Source of the DNA: Cohnella nanjingensis | GTDB taxonomy: Bacteria; Bacillota; Bacilli; Paenibacillales; Paenibacillaceae | Length of the DNA stretch: 64,000 bases | Assembly: GCF_014212125.1 (NCBI RefSeq) | Contig: NZ_JACJVP010000004.1 | Location: 62,001-126,000, forward strand | Direction: 5' to 3' | Shown: positions 35,783 through 45,051 of the stretch, piece after piece | Position numbering within the stretch: position 1 is the first letter of the stretch | Layout: every line of letters starts with the position of its first letter | Notes under the pieces: model-generated | What the model saw: the letters and a program-made list of their open reading frames with translations, nothing else | Database searches by the model: none | Told to the model about the DNA's origin: nothing | Translations under genes and position numbers: made by a program

Positions 35783-36106
35783 ATGGAAACCTATGATTTG
35801 GCCCAACTCTCGATCGCCCAGGCGTCGCGGAGCTGGCAAGTTCCTTTTGACCGCGCCAAGCTGTACGTTATTCACGAATACGGAACGCTCTCGTGGTACG
35901 TCGACGTCGAAGGCGTCAACGAAGCGGCGCTGCTGTCGCACTTCGCCGCATCCGAAGAGATCGGCGTCACGATAGCGGCGACGACGATCGGAGGGCGCAC
36001 GCTCGGCGGCAGCGCCTACTTCCATCCGAACCCGATGAATCAGGCCGCCGCCCTGCGGGGACAGGGCGAGCTCGAAGGCTACGGCCCCGGTCTTGCCTCC
36101 CGCTGA
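35783..36106 (+). CDS. Hypothetical protein, 107 aa
   Basis: Not recognised. METYDLAQLSIAQASRSWQV, then a predicted alternation of short strands (LYVIHEYGTLSWYVDVEGV) and a Gly-rich C-terminal half. No signal peptide or membrane helix; likely a small cytoplasmic alpha/beta protein. ATG with GGAGG 10 bp upstream; an earlier ATG would read through the promoter region. Monocistronic, opposite in direction to its neighbours. Confidence 0.7.
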   Translation: METYDLAQLSIAQASRSWQVPFDRAKLYVIHEYGTLSWYVDVEGVNEAALLSHFAASEEIGVTIAATTIGGRTLGGSAYFHPNPMNQAAALRGQGELEGYGPGLASR

Positions 36107-36176
36107 TGCCGGCGGATGGCCCCTAGCCTAACGCAATGCCATACCTTGCGAAGAGACCGATCGGCTCAAGCCCAAC

Positions 36177-36204
36177 GACAAAGGCGCTCCTGCGGGAGCG
36201 CCTC
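36177..36204 (-). terminator. Terminator of the aldolase-like gene
   Basis: Perfect 9-bp stem AGGCGCTCC / GGAGCGCCT with a 4-nt loop; the following minus-strand TTTGTCGTT is only moderately T-rich. Confidence 0.75.
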
Positions 36205-36215
36205 TTCGGTGTGCC

Positions 36216-37184
36216 TTATTTGCTCGAATACACTTCCGGCGTCGTCATCTTGTCGTAGAACTCGGTGAACTTGTCCCTGTCTGCCGACGCGCGCCAGCCC
36301 ATCGCGGAGCGCGGATGCTCGTCCAGCGTCCCCGTGATCATATCCGGAATGAGGTAGCCCCATTCCTCCTTCTCGCGCAGCTTCAGCATATGCTTCTCGA
36401 TCATGCCGAGTACCGGGCGGAGGCTGTAGCCCGGATTCGTCAGCTTGGCCAGGAGCAGCTCGGTCGGCGTGTTGCCGGCTGCGCGGCCCATGCCGTACAC
36501 GGAAGCGTCCAACAGCTCGACGCCCATATCCGCGGCGGCAAGCGTGTTCGCGAACGCGAGCTGCATGTTGTTGTGCGTATGGACGCCCAGACGCTTGTTC
36601 TTCACGCTGCGGCGGAATTTCTCGACCAAGTAGCGAATATCGTCCGGATCCAGGCTGCCGTAGGAGTCGACGATGTAGACGACGTCGATCGGGCTGTCGC
36701 TGATCATCGCGAGCGATTCGTTCAGCTCGTTGTCCATCACGTTGGAGAGCGCCATGATATTGATCGTCGTCTCGTAGCCGCGTTCGTGGAACAGGGTGCC
36801 CAGCTCGATCGCCTTCTCCGTATCCCGAGCGTAGCTCGCCACGCGGATCAGGTCGAGCATGGACTCGTTGCGCGGCAGAATGTCGTTCTCGTCCACCCGG
36901 CCTACGTCGACGAGGGCGGACAGCTTCGTGTTCAGCTTGTTCGGAATGACCTTCCGCAGGTAGTCGTCATCCAGAAAACGCCAAGGACCGGCATTTTCCG
37001 ATCCTTTGAGCAGACGCGGGGAGTTCTTGTAGCCGACTTCCATATATTCGACGCCGGCTTCGTTCAGGCTGTTGTACAGATCCTGCACGAATTCGACGCT
37101 AAAATCCCAATTGTTGACGAGTCCGCCATCGCGCACCGTGCAATCCACGATTTTGCAATGGTTCGTTTTGCTGTGAATGGTCAT
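36216..37184 (-). CDS. HMGL-like TIM-barrel aldolase
   Basis: 322 aa, DRE-TIM metallolyase superfamily. IVDCTVRDGGLVNNWDF at ~12-28 gives the D-x-T-x-R-D-G metal/catalytic motif; VYIVDSYGSL near 170 and LGVHTHNNMQLAFANT near 199 give the two metal-binding His. The closest well-known relatives are 4-hydroxy-2-oxovalerate aldolases, but the partner acetaldehyde dehydrogenase is absent and the C-terminus (WGYLIPDMITGTLDEHPRSAM) differs, so the substrate is unknown. Monocistronic between a terminator and a LytTR gene. Confidence 0.8.
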   Translation of the reverse strand: MTIHSKTNHCKIVDCTVRDGGLVNNWDFSVEFVQDLYNSLNEAGVEYMEVGYKNSPRLLKGSENAGPWRFLDDDYLRKVIPNKLNTKLSALVDVGRVDENDILPRNESMLDLIRVASYARDTEKAIELGTLFHERGYETTINIMALSNVMDNELNESLAMISDSPIDVVYIVDSYGSLDPDDIRYLVEKFRRSVKNKRLGVHTHNNMQLAFANTLAAADMGVELLDASVYGMGRAAGNTPTELLLAKLTNPGYSLRPVLGMIEKHMLKLREKEEWGYLIPDMITGTLDEHPRSAMGWRASADRDKFTEFYDKMTTPEVYSSK

Positions 37185-37310
37185 TTACCCGATCTCCTTT
37201 TGTAGGCATGCCGAAACGATTCAATTTGACGCATATGGTACTTAGTGTATAAGAAACGGCCCCGATTAACAAGCTTCAAGGACAATTTTTACAGTCTTAA
37301 CCAATCGGCT

Positions 37311-37341
37311 AAAGAAAAGCAGGCCGCCTCCCGGCAGCCTC
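37311..37341 (-). terminator. Terminator of the LytTR gene
   Basis: Minus strand AGGCTGCC-GGGA-GGCGGCCT followed by GCTTTTCTTT, starting just after the stop codon. Confidence 0.8.
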
Positions 37342-37702
37342 AAGCAAGTCCCTTTTTCGTCTCCAAGAACGCAAGCACTTTGGCGACGTTGTTGATCGAG
37401 ATCGTGCATTTCTTGGCGTCTTTGCCTTCGGAGAAATACGCGATCCGAAACCGCCGGTCGACGTGCTTGACCTTGGTCAGATGCGCCGCATTGTTCCGGT
37501 CGATGATCTCGAAGCGTTCGCCGGAGGCCCGCAGCGCTTCGGTCCAATACTTGAGCGTGCCCGGCGCGTAAAATTGCTCGTTCTGCGTGTGAAGCACGAT
37601 CATTTCCCTGTTCCGATGGGTTTCGAAAAATAAGACGTCCTTCACGTTTAATTCGATCAACCCCGCTTTCCCCTCAGGATCCCTGGAGACAGAAAGCTGC
37701 AT
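37340..37702 (-). CDS. Stand-alone LytTR-domain DNA-binding protein
   Basis: 120 aa, almost only a LytTR domain (~15-115): VKDVLFFETHRNREMIVLHT, FYAPGTLKYWTEALRA, FEIIDRNNAAHLTKVKHVD and YFSEGKDAKKCTISINN. No receiver domain, so regulation must come by expression level, partner or ligand. ATG with GGAGG 9 bp upstream. A weak promoter-like TAAAAT is at ~37964-37969, giving a 260-nt leader. The 37703-38091 stretch otherwise shows no gene that I can support. Confidence 0.82.
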   Translation of the reverse strand: MQLSVSRDPEGKAGLIELNVKDVLFFETHRNREMIVLHTQNEQFYAPGTLKYWTEALRASGERFEIIDRNNAAHLTKVKHVDRRFRIAYFSEGKDAKKCTISINNVAKVLAFLETKKGLA

Positions 37703-38091
37703 AAGGATAATCCTCCAAACCTCTTGCTTGCCGGGAAGCGCCCGGGGAACTTCCGGTTGGCCGAAGCAGCGGGCGCTCGCTCTCCCGCAGCCATGTCCGC
37801 GCTCGGCTCTTGAAAGCGGAACGGCCAAGCCTGCCGCATGTCGAGGCAATGGCCCCGACGGAGGAACCGGGCTGACGCTCGAGAGGTTCCTCCCTGACTA
37901 TTCCCCTTCGCGGCGCCATCGGCAGACCTGCCGGCCGCGAACGGCTTCCTCGATTCGTTTTCATATTTTAACATATTTCGCAAGTAAATGACTATTTTTG
38001 TTTCTTTCTCCACTGTTTGCTTGCCGTATGCCTCGCTTCTCATTCCTGCCCGCAGTCTCGGTGGACATCGGATGCGGCACGACGGAAGCAC

Positions 38092-38121
38092 AAAAAAAAC
38101 CAACCGGCAGCGCCGGTTGGC
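38092..38121 (-). terminator. Terminator of the ssuE-like gene
   Basis: Perfect 9-bp stem CCAACCGGC / GCCGGTTGG followed by TTTTTTTT on the minus strand. Confidence 0.95.
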
Positions 38122-38153
38122 TCCCGCGCGTTTCCGCGCGTACGATGTGCGAT

Positions 38154-38711
38154 TTATTGGACGGCGCCCGCCTTCGACGACTGCCATGCGGCTTCCTGGA
38201 CGAGCAGCTGTACCGAAGCGTCGAGCCGGGCCGCGGCTTCCTCCGCGATATCCGCTTCTCCGTTATCCTTCCACACCACCTGCGTATCGAGGACGAACAC
38301 GCCCGTCAGGATGTTGCGCGCGCCCATCACGGACAGGATCGGCTTCATGGCGTAGTCGATCGCGAGCAGGTGGGCGATCGTGCCGCCGACGACGATCGGG
38401 AGGACGATCTTGTTCTCCAGCCCCTTCTGCGGGAGCAGATCCAGGAACGCCTTGAGGATACCTGTAAAGGAGGCTTTGTAGACGGGCGACGCGACGATGA
38501 CGGCGTCCGCTTCCGCTACTTGGCGGCTGGCGGCGATGATGGCTTCGCTGTCGAACCGGGCGTGCAGCAGGTCTTCGGCGGGCAGCTCCCGGACGTTCAC
38601 GACCGACAGCTCGTGGCCTGCCGCGGCGATTTGTCCGCTGACGCGGTCAAGGACGCCATGCAGTCTCGATTTGGGCGTAGGGCTTCCTAAGAGAATGACA
38701 ATCTTAGCCAT
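38154..38711 (-). CDS. ssuE: NAD(P)H-dependent FMN reductase, SsuE-like
   Basis: 185 aa flavodoxin-fold reductase. VILLGSPTPKSRLHGVL binds FMN phosphate; DLLHARFDS, VASPVYKASFTGILKAFLDLLP and VVGGTIAHLLAIDYAMKP match SsuE, which supplies FMNH2 to the alkanesulfonate monooxygenase SsuD. No ssuD or sulfonate transporter is in the window, so the physiological acceptor is open. ATG chosen with AAGGA 11 bp upstream; a GTG three codons earlier is too close to it. Confidence 0.9.
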   Translation of the reverse strand: MAKIVILLGSPTPKSRLHGVLDRVSGQIAAAGHELSVVNVRELPAEDLLHARFDSEAIIAASRQVAEADAVIVASPVYKASFTGILKAFLDLLPQKGLENKIVLPIVVGGTIAHLLAIDYAMKPILSVMGARNILTGVFVLDTQVVWKDNGEADIAEEAAARLDASVQLLVQEAAWQSSKAGAVQ

Positions 38712-38772
38712 GAGGATCACGTTCCTTCTCGATTACATTTCCGACTTCGACAGTCGGATTTCCGTTATCCAA

Positions 38773-38802
38773 ATTATACCCGTCCGTCTCGGGCAACGTC
38801 AA
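38773..38802 (-). promoter_or_regulatory. Sigma-A promoter of the ssuE-like gene
   Basis: TTGACG and TATAAT separated by 18 bp on the minus strand, 62 bp before the start codon. Confidence 0.75.
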
Positions 38803-38847
38803 GAATAATCCCCAGAGGAACGTCAATGTCAAGAACAGCTACGTCAG

Positions 38848-38860
38848 GTCATATGATGAC
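38848..38860. promoter_or_regulatory. Candidate operator in front of the FadR-type gene
   Basis: GTCAT-ATG-ATGAC, a palindrome ~100 bp before the regulator's ATG, in the divergent region shared with the ssuE-like gene. GntR-family sites are often of this kind, but no experiment or second copy supports it. Confidence 0.3.
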
Positions 38861-38957
38861 TTTCGCCGTCATTCCGTATACACTGAGTACAAATGACCCC
38901 TATGCGCGACCGGATGCAAGGCGAATAACCGATCGCGGAACGAAAGGAACGTGCAGG

Positions 38958-39692
38958 ATGAACTCGGCCGGCAACCGCCCGCTCAAAAGCTCCGAGTGGG
39001 TAATGAACGATCTTCGCGAACGCATCGGGAACGGCAGCCTGGCTCCAGGCGCCCGCCTGCCTTCGGTCGTCGAATTGTCCGTGCAATATCAGGTCGGGCG
39101 ATCGACCGTGCGCGAGGCGCTCAGCGCGCTCAAAGCGATGGGCATGCTCACGATCCGCCAAGGCGGGGGCACGTTCGTCCATCCGGAGCCGGGAATCGGC
39201 CCCGCCCATCCCGGACAGCTGCGGCCCGACTCCTGGGTCGGACGAGCCAGCACGATCCGGCATATCCTCGACGTCCGCCGCGTGCTGGAGACCGGCTGCG
39301 CGCTGCTCGCCGCCAAGCATCGGACCGAGGAGGATCTGACCGCCCTGGCCGGCACGCTGAGCGAAATGGAGCGCGCGCTCGGGCGGGAAGCGGAGAGCGA
39401 GCAGGCCGACGTGCGTTTCCATCAGCAGATCGCCGCGGCGGCGCGCAACCCCGTGCTGAGCGATTGGATGGCCTCGCTCTCCCGGGAGCTGCACGAGAGC
39501 ATGAAGGATACGCGCGCTCTCTGGTTCTATGCGGAGCGTGCGAACGCCGAGCGTCTGCTCGCCGAACACCGCGCCATCTATGAGGCCATTGCGCGCAAGG
39601 ATCCGCAGCTCGCCTCGGATCGGATGGCCCGGCATATCGACAAGGTGGAGCAGGTGCTCGAAGCGAACCGCGCTGGGATCGAGACGCAGTAG
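38958..39692 (+). CDS. FadR-subfamily GntR transcriptional regulator
   Basis: 244 aa. GntR winged helix at ~12-80 (LAPGARLPSVVELSVQYQVGRSTVREALSAL, GMLTIRQGGGTFV) and an all-helical FCD effector domain (~100-235) with metal-site residues in DVRFHQQIAAAARNP and HRAIYEAI. FCD regulators respond to organic acids or amino-acid catabolites. It points toward rocA, which lies convergent 270 bp away; control of the roc/put genes is possible but not shown. ATG with AAAGGA 9 bp upstream. Confidence 0.92.
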   Translation: MNSAGNRPLKSSEWVMNDLRERIGNGSLAPGARLPSVVELSVQYQVGRSTVREALSALKAMGMLTIRQGGGTFVHPEPGIGPAHPGQLRPDSWVGRASTIRHILDVRRVLETGCALLAAKHRTEEDLTALAGTLSEMERALGREAESEQADVRFHQQIAAAARNPVLSDWMASLSRELHESMKDTRALWFYAERANAERLLAEHRAIYEAIARKDPQLASDRMARHIDKVEQVLEANRAGIETQ

Positions 39693-39710
39693 TCGTTCGA
39701 ATTCGGGGCT

Positions 39711-39865
39711 CGCGAACCGCGATTAAGGCGGTTTTTCCGCTTTAATCGGTTAGCCGGGGCGTGCGAACCGTGAATAAGGCGGTTTTTCCGCTTTATTCGG
39801 GCAATCGGAGTTCGCGAACCGCGAGTAAGGCGGATATTCCGCCTTACTCGGGCAGTCGACGCGGT
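39711..39865. repeat. 51-bp tandem palindrome array C (3 units)
   Basis: TAAGGCGG anchors at 39724, 39775 and 39826, 51 bp apart. Stems: GATTAAGGCGG..CCGCTTTAATC, GAATAAGGCGG..CCGCTTTATTC, GAGTAAGGCGG..CCGCCTTACTC, with T5 or TATAT-like loops. Bases 2-4 of the arms differ between units but change on both sides, keeping pairing. Lies between the convergent gntR and rocA genes and could also end transcription in both directions. Confidence 0.95.
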
Positions 39866-39961
39866 GCTGCGTCGCATCACGAGGCGAGCGCGTTCAATCG
39901 TTTTGCGCAAGAGAGAAGCCGTCCGGCCGGGCCTTTGCCCGACGGACGGCTTCTTTGACGC

Positions 39962-41509
39962 TTAGAGCTTCTCGGACACCACCTTCGCTTGGGAGAAGAG
40001 CAGCAGGTAGTCGCGTCCGCCCGCCTTGGAATCGGTGCCCGACAGGTTGAAGCCGCCGAAAGGATGAACGCCGACGAGGGCGCCGGTGCACTTGCGATTC
40101 AGATACAGGTTGCCCGCGTGGAACTCGGCCCGCGCCTGCTCGAGTCGCGCGCGGCTGCGGCTGAATACCGCCCCGGTCAGGCCGTAGTCGGTCTCGTTCG
40201 CGATCGCCAGCGCCTCGTCGAACGTAGACGCCTTCAGGAACGCGAGCACGGGGCCGAAGATCTCCTCCTGCGCCAGACGCGAATCCCGCGCCACGTCGGC
40301 GAAGATCGTCGGCTGGAGGTAGTAGCCCCCCGGATCCCCGGTGCCGCCTCCCGCGATCAAGCGCCCCTCTCCCCGGCCGATGTCGATATAGTCGCGGATC
40401 TTCGCGTACGCTTTGTCGTCGATGACCGGCCCGACGTCCGTATCCGCCTCGACCGGCGCTCCCAGCTTCAAGCCCCGGGTCAGCGCCGCGACCTTTCCCA
40501 GCACGTCCTCGTAGACGTCCGCCAGCACGATGGCCCGCGAGCAAGCCGAGCACTTCTGGCCCGCGAATCCGAACGCGCTGGCCGCGATCGCGGCGGCCGC
40601 CGCATCCAGATTGCTGTCCGCATCCACGACGATGGCATCCTTCCCGCCCATCTCCGCCACCACGCGTTTGATCCACCGCTGCCCCGGTTGATGCTTCGCG
40701 GCGCGTTCGTTGATCCGCAGCCCGATCTCCCGCGAGCCGGTGAAGCTGACGAACCGGGTCAGCGGGTGATCCACCAGATAGTCCCCGATCTCCGCGCCCG
40801 GTCCCGGCAAGTAGTTGACGACGCCGGCCGGGACGCCGGCTTCCTCCAGGAGCTCGCAGAAGCGCGCCGCGATCACCTGCGCGGGCGTCGCCGGCTTGAC
40901 GACGACGGTATTGCCGCAGACGATCGCCGCGGTCGTCATCCCCGCCAGGATGGCCAGCGGGAAGTTCCAGGGCGGGATCACGATGCCCACGCCGAGCGGG
41001 ATATACGCGAGCTCGTTATCTTCGCCGTCGATGTGCGTGAGCGGCTGCCGCTCGGCGAGCCGCTCGGCCTCCCGCCCGTAGAACTCCATGAAGTCGATCG
41101 CTTCCGCCGTATCGGCGTCCGCCTCCGCCCAGGTTTTGCCGGACTCGAACACCATCCACGCGGAGAACTCGTGCTTGCGCCTGCGCAAGATGGCGGCCGC
41201 CTTGTACAGGCACCTCGCGCGGGCTCCCGGCGTCGTCTGCCGCCAGCCCTCGTACGCAATGGCGGCGGCTTGAACGGCCTGCTCCGCCAGCGCCGCGTCC
41301 GCTTGGTGCACGTTCCCCACGATCTGCCCGATCTCCGCCGGATTCACCGACGGCGTCCGGCGCCCCGTCTCCACCTTCCGCCCGCCGACCACGGGCGCGT
41401 ACGAAGCGCCCAACGAGGCCCTTACCCGGCCCAGCGCCGCGCGGAACGCCTCCTTCTCCGCCTCCCCGGCAAACGGGGTCAGCGGCTCGTTGCGGAACGT
41501 CACAGGCAT
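39962..41509 (-). CDS. rocA: 1-pyrroline-5-carboxylate dehydrogenase
   Basis: Oxidises P5C/glutamate semialdehyde to glutamate with NAD+. 515 aa, the RocA length. NAD site PWNFPLAILAGM and KPATPAQVIAARF, catalytic Glu in VAEMGGKDAIVVD and catalytic Cys in GQKCSACSR near 320. C-terminal GGFNLSGTDSKAGG is typical. ATG with GGGAG upstream. Divergent from putB-rocF-rocD, sharing a 95-bp control region in which I see no clear -24/-12 (sigma-54) element. Confidence 0.96.
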   Translation of the reverse strand: MPVTFRNEPLTPFAGEAEKEAFRAALGRVRASLGASYAPVVGGRKVETGRRTPSVNPAEIGQIVGNVHQADAALAEQAVQAAAIAYEGWRQTTPGARARCLYKAAAILRRRKHEFSAWMVFESGKTWAEADADTAEAIDFMEFYGREAERLAERQPLTHIDGEDNELAYIPLGVGIVIPPWNFPLAILAGMTTAAIVCGNTVVVKPATPAQVIAARFCELLEEAGVPAGVVNYLPGPGAEIGDYLVDHPLTRFVSFTGSREIGLRINERAAKHQPGQRWIKRVVAEMGGKDAIVVDADSNLDAAAAAIAASAFGFAGQKCSACSRAIVLADVYEDVLGKVAALTRGLKLGAPVEADTDVGPVIDDKAYAKIRDYIDIGRGEGRLIAGGGTGDPGGYYLQPTIFADVARDSRLAQEEIFGPVLAFLKASTFDEALAIANETDYGLTGAVFSRSRARLEQARAEFHAGNLYLNRKCTGALVGVHPFGGFNLSGTDSKAGGRDYLLLFSQAKVVSEKL

Positions 41510-41604
41510 AAGTCTCCCTCCCGACTCGTTCTGAATATAATCTAGGGATTGGTGATTCGCCTCCCGCTCCAATCCAGGCCCCAAGGCCAAAGGAGATGCA
41601 TGCG

Positions 41605-42534
41605 ATGGCAATCGGTACGCGGCTGTTCCGCTCCGCGCTGCTCGCGATGGCCGGCAATCGCGCGGCCGAAGCGCTCGCTTTGAAGTACGGGCTGCGGCTC
41701 GGCGCGCGGCAATTCGTCGCCGGCGAGACGCGCGAAGAAGCGCTCGACAAGGTTCGGGACTTGAACCGCAAAGGCATCGAAGCGACGTTGGACCACCTCG
41801 GCGAAGGAATCCGCCGCATGAGCGAAGCGGAGGCTTATAAACAAGAATATGTGCGCCTCCTCGAAGGCATTCGCGCTGCAGGCGTCCGTTCGAACGTCTC
41901 GCTCAAGCCGACGCAGATGGGACTGGCGCTCGACCCCGACGCCGCCTACGCGAACATCCGCGAGATCGTCGCCGCCGCGGACCGGTGCGGCAACTTCGTC
42001 CGGATCGACATGGAGGACTCCCCGCATACGGACGCGACGATCGGAATCGCGCGTCGGCTGCACGGCAAAGGCTTGACGAACGTCGGCACGGTCATCCAAG
42101 CCTACCTCTACCGCTCGGAAGACGATATTCGCCGCCTGACGGCCGAACCGATGAACTTGCGGCTCGTCAAAGGCGCATACAAGGAACCGAAGTCTCTCGC
42201 TTATCCCCGCAAACCGGATGTCGACGCGAACTTCCGGCGCCTCGCCAAGGCGCGGCTGCGGAGCGGCGTCTATACCGCCATCGCCACGCACGACGAGACG
42301 ATCATCCGGGAGCTTCGGTTGTTCGCCAGGCGGGAGGGAATCGACGGCTCCGCCTATGAATTCCAGATGCTCTACGGCATTCGATCCGCGCTGCAGGAGC
42401 AGCTCGCCGCCGAAGGCTGCAGGGTGCGATGTTACGTTCCTTATGGCCGGATGTGGTACCCGTACTTCGTCCGGCGTCTGGCCGAGCGTCCGGCGAACGC
42501 GGCGTTCCTGATTCGCAATTGGATTCGGGGTTGA
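41605..42534 (+). CDS. putB: Proline dehydrogenase
   Basis: FAD enzyme oxidising proline to P5C. 309 aa, the monofunctional Gram-positive form. Barrel with SNVSLKPTQMGLALD near 95, NFVRIDMEDSP near 133, RLVKGAYKEP near 190, ATHDETII near 228 and a C-terminal YGRMWYPYFVRRLAERPANAAF that lines the substrate site. AGGAG lies 9 bp before the chosen ATG; an ATG three codons earlier touches it. Leads a putB-rocF-rocD unit. Confidence 0.95.
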   Translation: MAIGTRLFRSALLAMAGNRAAEALALKYGLRLGARQFVAGETREEALDKVRDLNRKGIEATLDHLGEGIRRMSEAEAYKQEYVRLLEGIRAAGVRSNVSLKPTQMGLALDPDAAYANIREIVAAADRCGNFVRIDMEDSPHTDATIGIARRLHGKGLTNVGTVIQAYLYRSEDDIRRLTAEPMNLRLVKGAYKEPKSLAYPRKPDVDANFRRLAKARLRSGVYTAIATHDETIIRELRLFARREGIDGSAYEFQMLYGIRSALQEQLAAEGCRVRCYVPYGRMWYPYFVRRLAERPANAAFLIRNWIRG

Positions 42535-42589
42535 CCGTCCGCGCGAACGGCGGGCGATTGCCAGGGAAGAGAGAACGGAGGGATCCGCG

Positions 42590-43525
42590 ATGGCGAAACG
42601 GAAAATCGTTGACATCCTCCCCGTGGCGTTCGATCTGGGAGCCAGCCGCCGCGGGGCGGCCGGAGGCCCGCAGGCGATGCTGCAAGCGGGACTCGCGGCG
42701 AAGCTGAGGCAGCTTCGGCTCCCCTACCGCATCCAGGAAGAGCTGAACGCCGGTCCCGCGGCCGCGGAGCAGGCCGCCGACCCGGCGCTTGCGCAGCGGC
42801 CCAGAGGAAGGCCGCCGATGAAGCATCTGGCGGCGGCGGTCGCCGTGAACGAAGCGCTGGCCGCGCGCGTGTCCGCCGCGGCCGCGGCAGGCAGATGGCC
42901 GCTCATCCTGGGCGGGGACCACAGCATCGCGATCGGCACGATCGCGGGGCTGGCTTCTCATTACCGCCGCCTCGGCATGCTCTGGATCGACGCGCACTCC
43001 GATATGAATACGGATCTGACGACGCCCTCCGGCAACATTCACGGCATGTCGCTGGCCGCCAGCATCGGTCTCGGCGCGTCGCCGCTCACCGCGATCGGCG
43101 GGCGGATCGGGAAGATCCGGCCCGAGCGCGTCGCCCTCGTGGGCGCGCGGTCGCTCGATCCGGAGGAGAAGCGGCTGATCCGTGCGCTGGGCGTCAGCTG
43201 CTTCACGATGCACGACATCGACAAGCGCGGCATCGCGAGCGTCATGGAGGAAGCCGTTCAGATCGTCGGCGCGGACACCGACGGCGTGCACGTCAGCTTC
43301 GACATCGACAGCCTCGATCCGCGGGACGCGCCGGGCACGGGGACGCCGGTCGGCGGAGGGCTGAGCAGCCGGGAGGCGTTCCTGGCGCTGGAACTGATCG
43401 CCGAGGCGGGCGTCGCTACCTCGGCCGAATTCGTCGAGGTCAATCCCGAGGCGGACCCGAGCGGATGCACCGCCGAGCTGGCCGTGTCGCTGATCGGTTC
43501 GCTGTTGGGCGACCGCATCCTATAG
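42590..43525 (+). CDS. rocF: Arginase
   Basis: Hydrolyses arginine to ornithine and urea. 311 aa ureohydrolase. Mn2+ ligands: GGDHSIAIGT near 106, WIDAHSDMN near 128 (DAHSD, as in most arginases DAHxD), and SFDIDSLDP near 235. 55 bp after putB. No urease or urea transporter is in the window. Confidence 0.95.
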   Translation: MAKRKIVDILPVAFDLGASRRGAAGGPQAMLQAGLAAKLRQLRLPYRIQEELNAGPAAAEQAADPALAQRPRGRPPMKHLAAAVAVNEALAARVSAAAAAGRWPLILGGDHSIAIGTIAGLASHYRRLGMLWIDAHSDMNTDLTTPSGNIHGMSLAASIGLGASPLTAIGGRIGKIRPERVALVGARSLDPEEKRLIRALGVSCFTMHDIDKRGIASVMEEAVQIVGADTDGVHVSFDIDSLDPRDAPGTGTPVGGGLSSREAFLALELIAEAGVATSAEFVEVNPEADPSGCTAELAVSLIGSLLGDRIL

Positions 43526-43543
43526 TCCGAGAGGAGAATGGCC

Positions 43544-44779
43544 ATGGCCGAACGCGAGACGGCGGATATCATCGCCAAGGCCGACCGGTACGGCGCGCGC
43601 AACTATCTGCCGCTGCCGATCGTCGTCGCCCGGGCGGAAGGCGTCTGGGTGGAGGATCCGGAGGGACGCCGGTATCTCGATATGCTGAGCGCCTATTCCG
43701 CGTTGAACCAAGGTCACCGGCATCCGGCCGTCATCGCCGCGCTCAAGGCGCAGGCCGACCGGGTGACGCTTACGTCGCGGGCCTTTCACCACGAGACGCT
43801 CGGCCCGTTCTATGAAGCGTTGTCCGCCTACGCCGGCAAACCCGCGATCCTGCCGATGAACACCGGCGCGGAAGCGGTGGAGACGGCCTTGAAGGCCGCC
43901 AGGCGCTGGGCTTACGACGTGAAGGGCGTGCCCGGCGGGCAGGCGGAAATCATCGTCTGCGAGGACAATTTCCACGGCCGGACGATCACGGCGACGTCGC
44001 TCTCCTCCGCGCCCGCCTACAAGCGGGGATTCGGCCCGTTCACGCCGGGCTTCCGCCTCGTGCCGTACGGCGACTTGAACGCCCTCTCCGGAGCAATCGG
44101 ACCGAACACGGCGGCCTTCCTCGTCGAGCCGATCCAGGGCGAGGCCGGCGTGCGGATTCCGCCGGACGGCTACCTGCGGGACGCCGCCGCCCTCTGCCGG
44201 GCGAACGGCGTCCTCTTCGTCGCCGACGAGATCCAGACCGGCTTCGGACGAACCGGCCGCCGGTTCGCCTGCGATCGGGAGGACGTCGAGCCGGATATGT
44301 ACGTACTCGGCAAAGCGCTCGGCGGCGGCGTGCTGCCCATCTCGGCCGTCGCCGCCGGGCGCGACATCCTGGGCGTCTTCGAGCCCGGCTCGCACGGCTC
44401 CACCTTCGGCGGCAACCCGCTCGCTTGCGCGGTGGCGATCGCCGCGCTGAACGTCGTGCGGGACGAGCGGCTGGCCGAGCGCGCCGAAGAGCGGGGCATC
44501 TCCTTGATGCGGCGGCTCGCCGCCCTCCGGCATCCGGTCATCGCGGAGATCCGCGGCAGAGGGCTGCTGATCGGGATCGAGCTGACGGTACCCGCCCGGC
44601 CTTACTGCGAGCGCCTGATGGCGCACGGCCTCCTGTGCAAGGAGACGCACGACAACGTGATCCGCCTGTCGCCGCCGCTGGTCATCGCCGAGGAGGAACT
44701 GAGCTTCGCGTTCGAGGCGCTCCGCCGGACGTTCGACGAGCTGGCTGAGGCGAGCCCGGCGATGGGCCCGGACCTCTAA
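43544..44779 (+). CDS. rocD: Ornithine aminotransferase
   Basis: PLP transaminase converting ornithine and 2-oxoglutarate to glutamate semialdehyde and glutamate. 411 aa. [14 protein letters not shown] near 50, EPIQGEAGV near 200, [14 protein letters not shown] near 227, Schiff-base Lys in VLGKALGGG near 258 and [10 protein letters not shown] near 290. Second ATG of a MAMA pair chosen: AGGAG is 7 bp upstream of it. Starts 18 bp after rocF. Confidence 0.95.
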   Translation: MAERETADIIAKADRYGARNYLPLPIVVARAEGVWVEDPEGRRYLDMLSAYSALNQGHRHPAVIAALKAQADRVTLTSRAFHHETLGPFYEALSAYAGKPAILPMNTGAEAVETALKAARRWAYDVKGVPGGQAEIIVCEDNFHGRTITATSLSSAPAYKRGFGPFTPGFRLVPYGDLNALSGAIGPNTAAFLVEPIQGEAGVRIPPDGYLRDAAALCRANGVLFVADEIQTGFGRTGRRFACDREDVEPDMYVLGKALGGGVLPISAVAAGRDILGVFEPGSHGSTFGGNPLACAVAIAALNVVRDERLAERAEERGISLMRRLAALRHPVIAEIRGRGLLIGIELTVPARPYCERLMAHGLLCKETHDNVIRLSPPLVIAEEELSFAFEALRRTFDELAEASPAMGPDL

Positions 44780-44869
44780 CGGGCGAGCCTCGCGTCCGCG
44801 GCTGCGTCACATCTGCGGGCAAGACGGATGGGGTATCGCAGTCGCCCCTCCCCTGCAAACCAAGTAAAA

Positions 44870-44960
44870 ACGGCTTCGCCGTCTTCCCGGACGGCGACAC
44901 GTTTTTATCGGAGGTCATACAGGAATGGACAGGGGTAAAACTTATACATTCTGTATGACG
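44870..44960 (+). repeat. Dispersed ~100-bp two-hairpin element, copy 2
   Basis: CCAAGTAAAAACGGCTTCGCC ... CTGTATGAC, same orientation as copies at 25262 and 52966. Inner stem TCGCCGTC/GACGGCGA is perfect here, inside AAAAACG/CGTTTTT; the second hairpin is GTCATACAG/CTGTATGAC on the opposite strand reading. Lies ~90 bp past rocD, between convergent rocD and hxlR. Confidence 0.85.
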
Positions 44961-45006
44961 AACAAAAACCGAGGCCGGCGGCGCTTAAAGCCGCTGACCT
45001 CGGTTG
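44961..45006 (-). terminator. Terminator of hxlR
   Basis: Minus strand AACCGAGGTCAGCGGC ... GCGCCGCCGGCCTCGGTT followed by TTTG; long, mostly paired stem. Confidence 0.85.
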
Positions 45007-45051
45007 GAATCGCCTAGACGATAGACGATACATATATGCGGACGGAGCCGA

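Noticed and set aside
41510-41604. Sigma-54 (-24/-12) promoters for rocA and putB
   Set aside because: No GG-N10-GC pair with the right context was found in the 95-bp divergent region; promoter type left open.
44870-44918. Short minus-strand peptide (DKNV...KPFLLG) as a gene family in the dispersed element
   Set aside because: The three copies keep base pairing better than they keep the peptide; copy 3 loses the peptide end and starts differ between copies.
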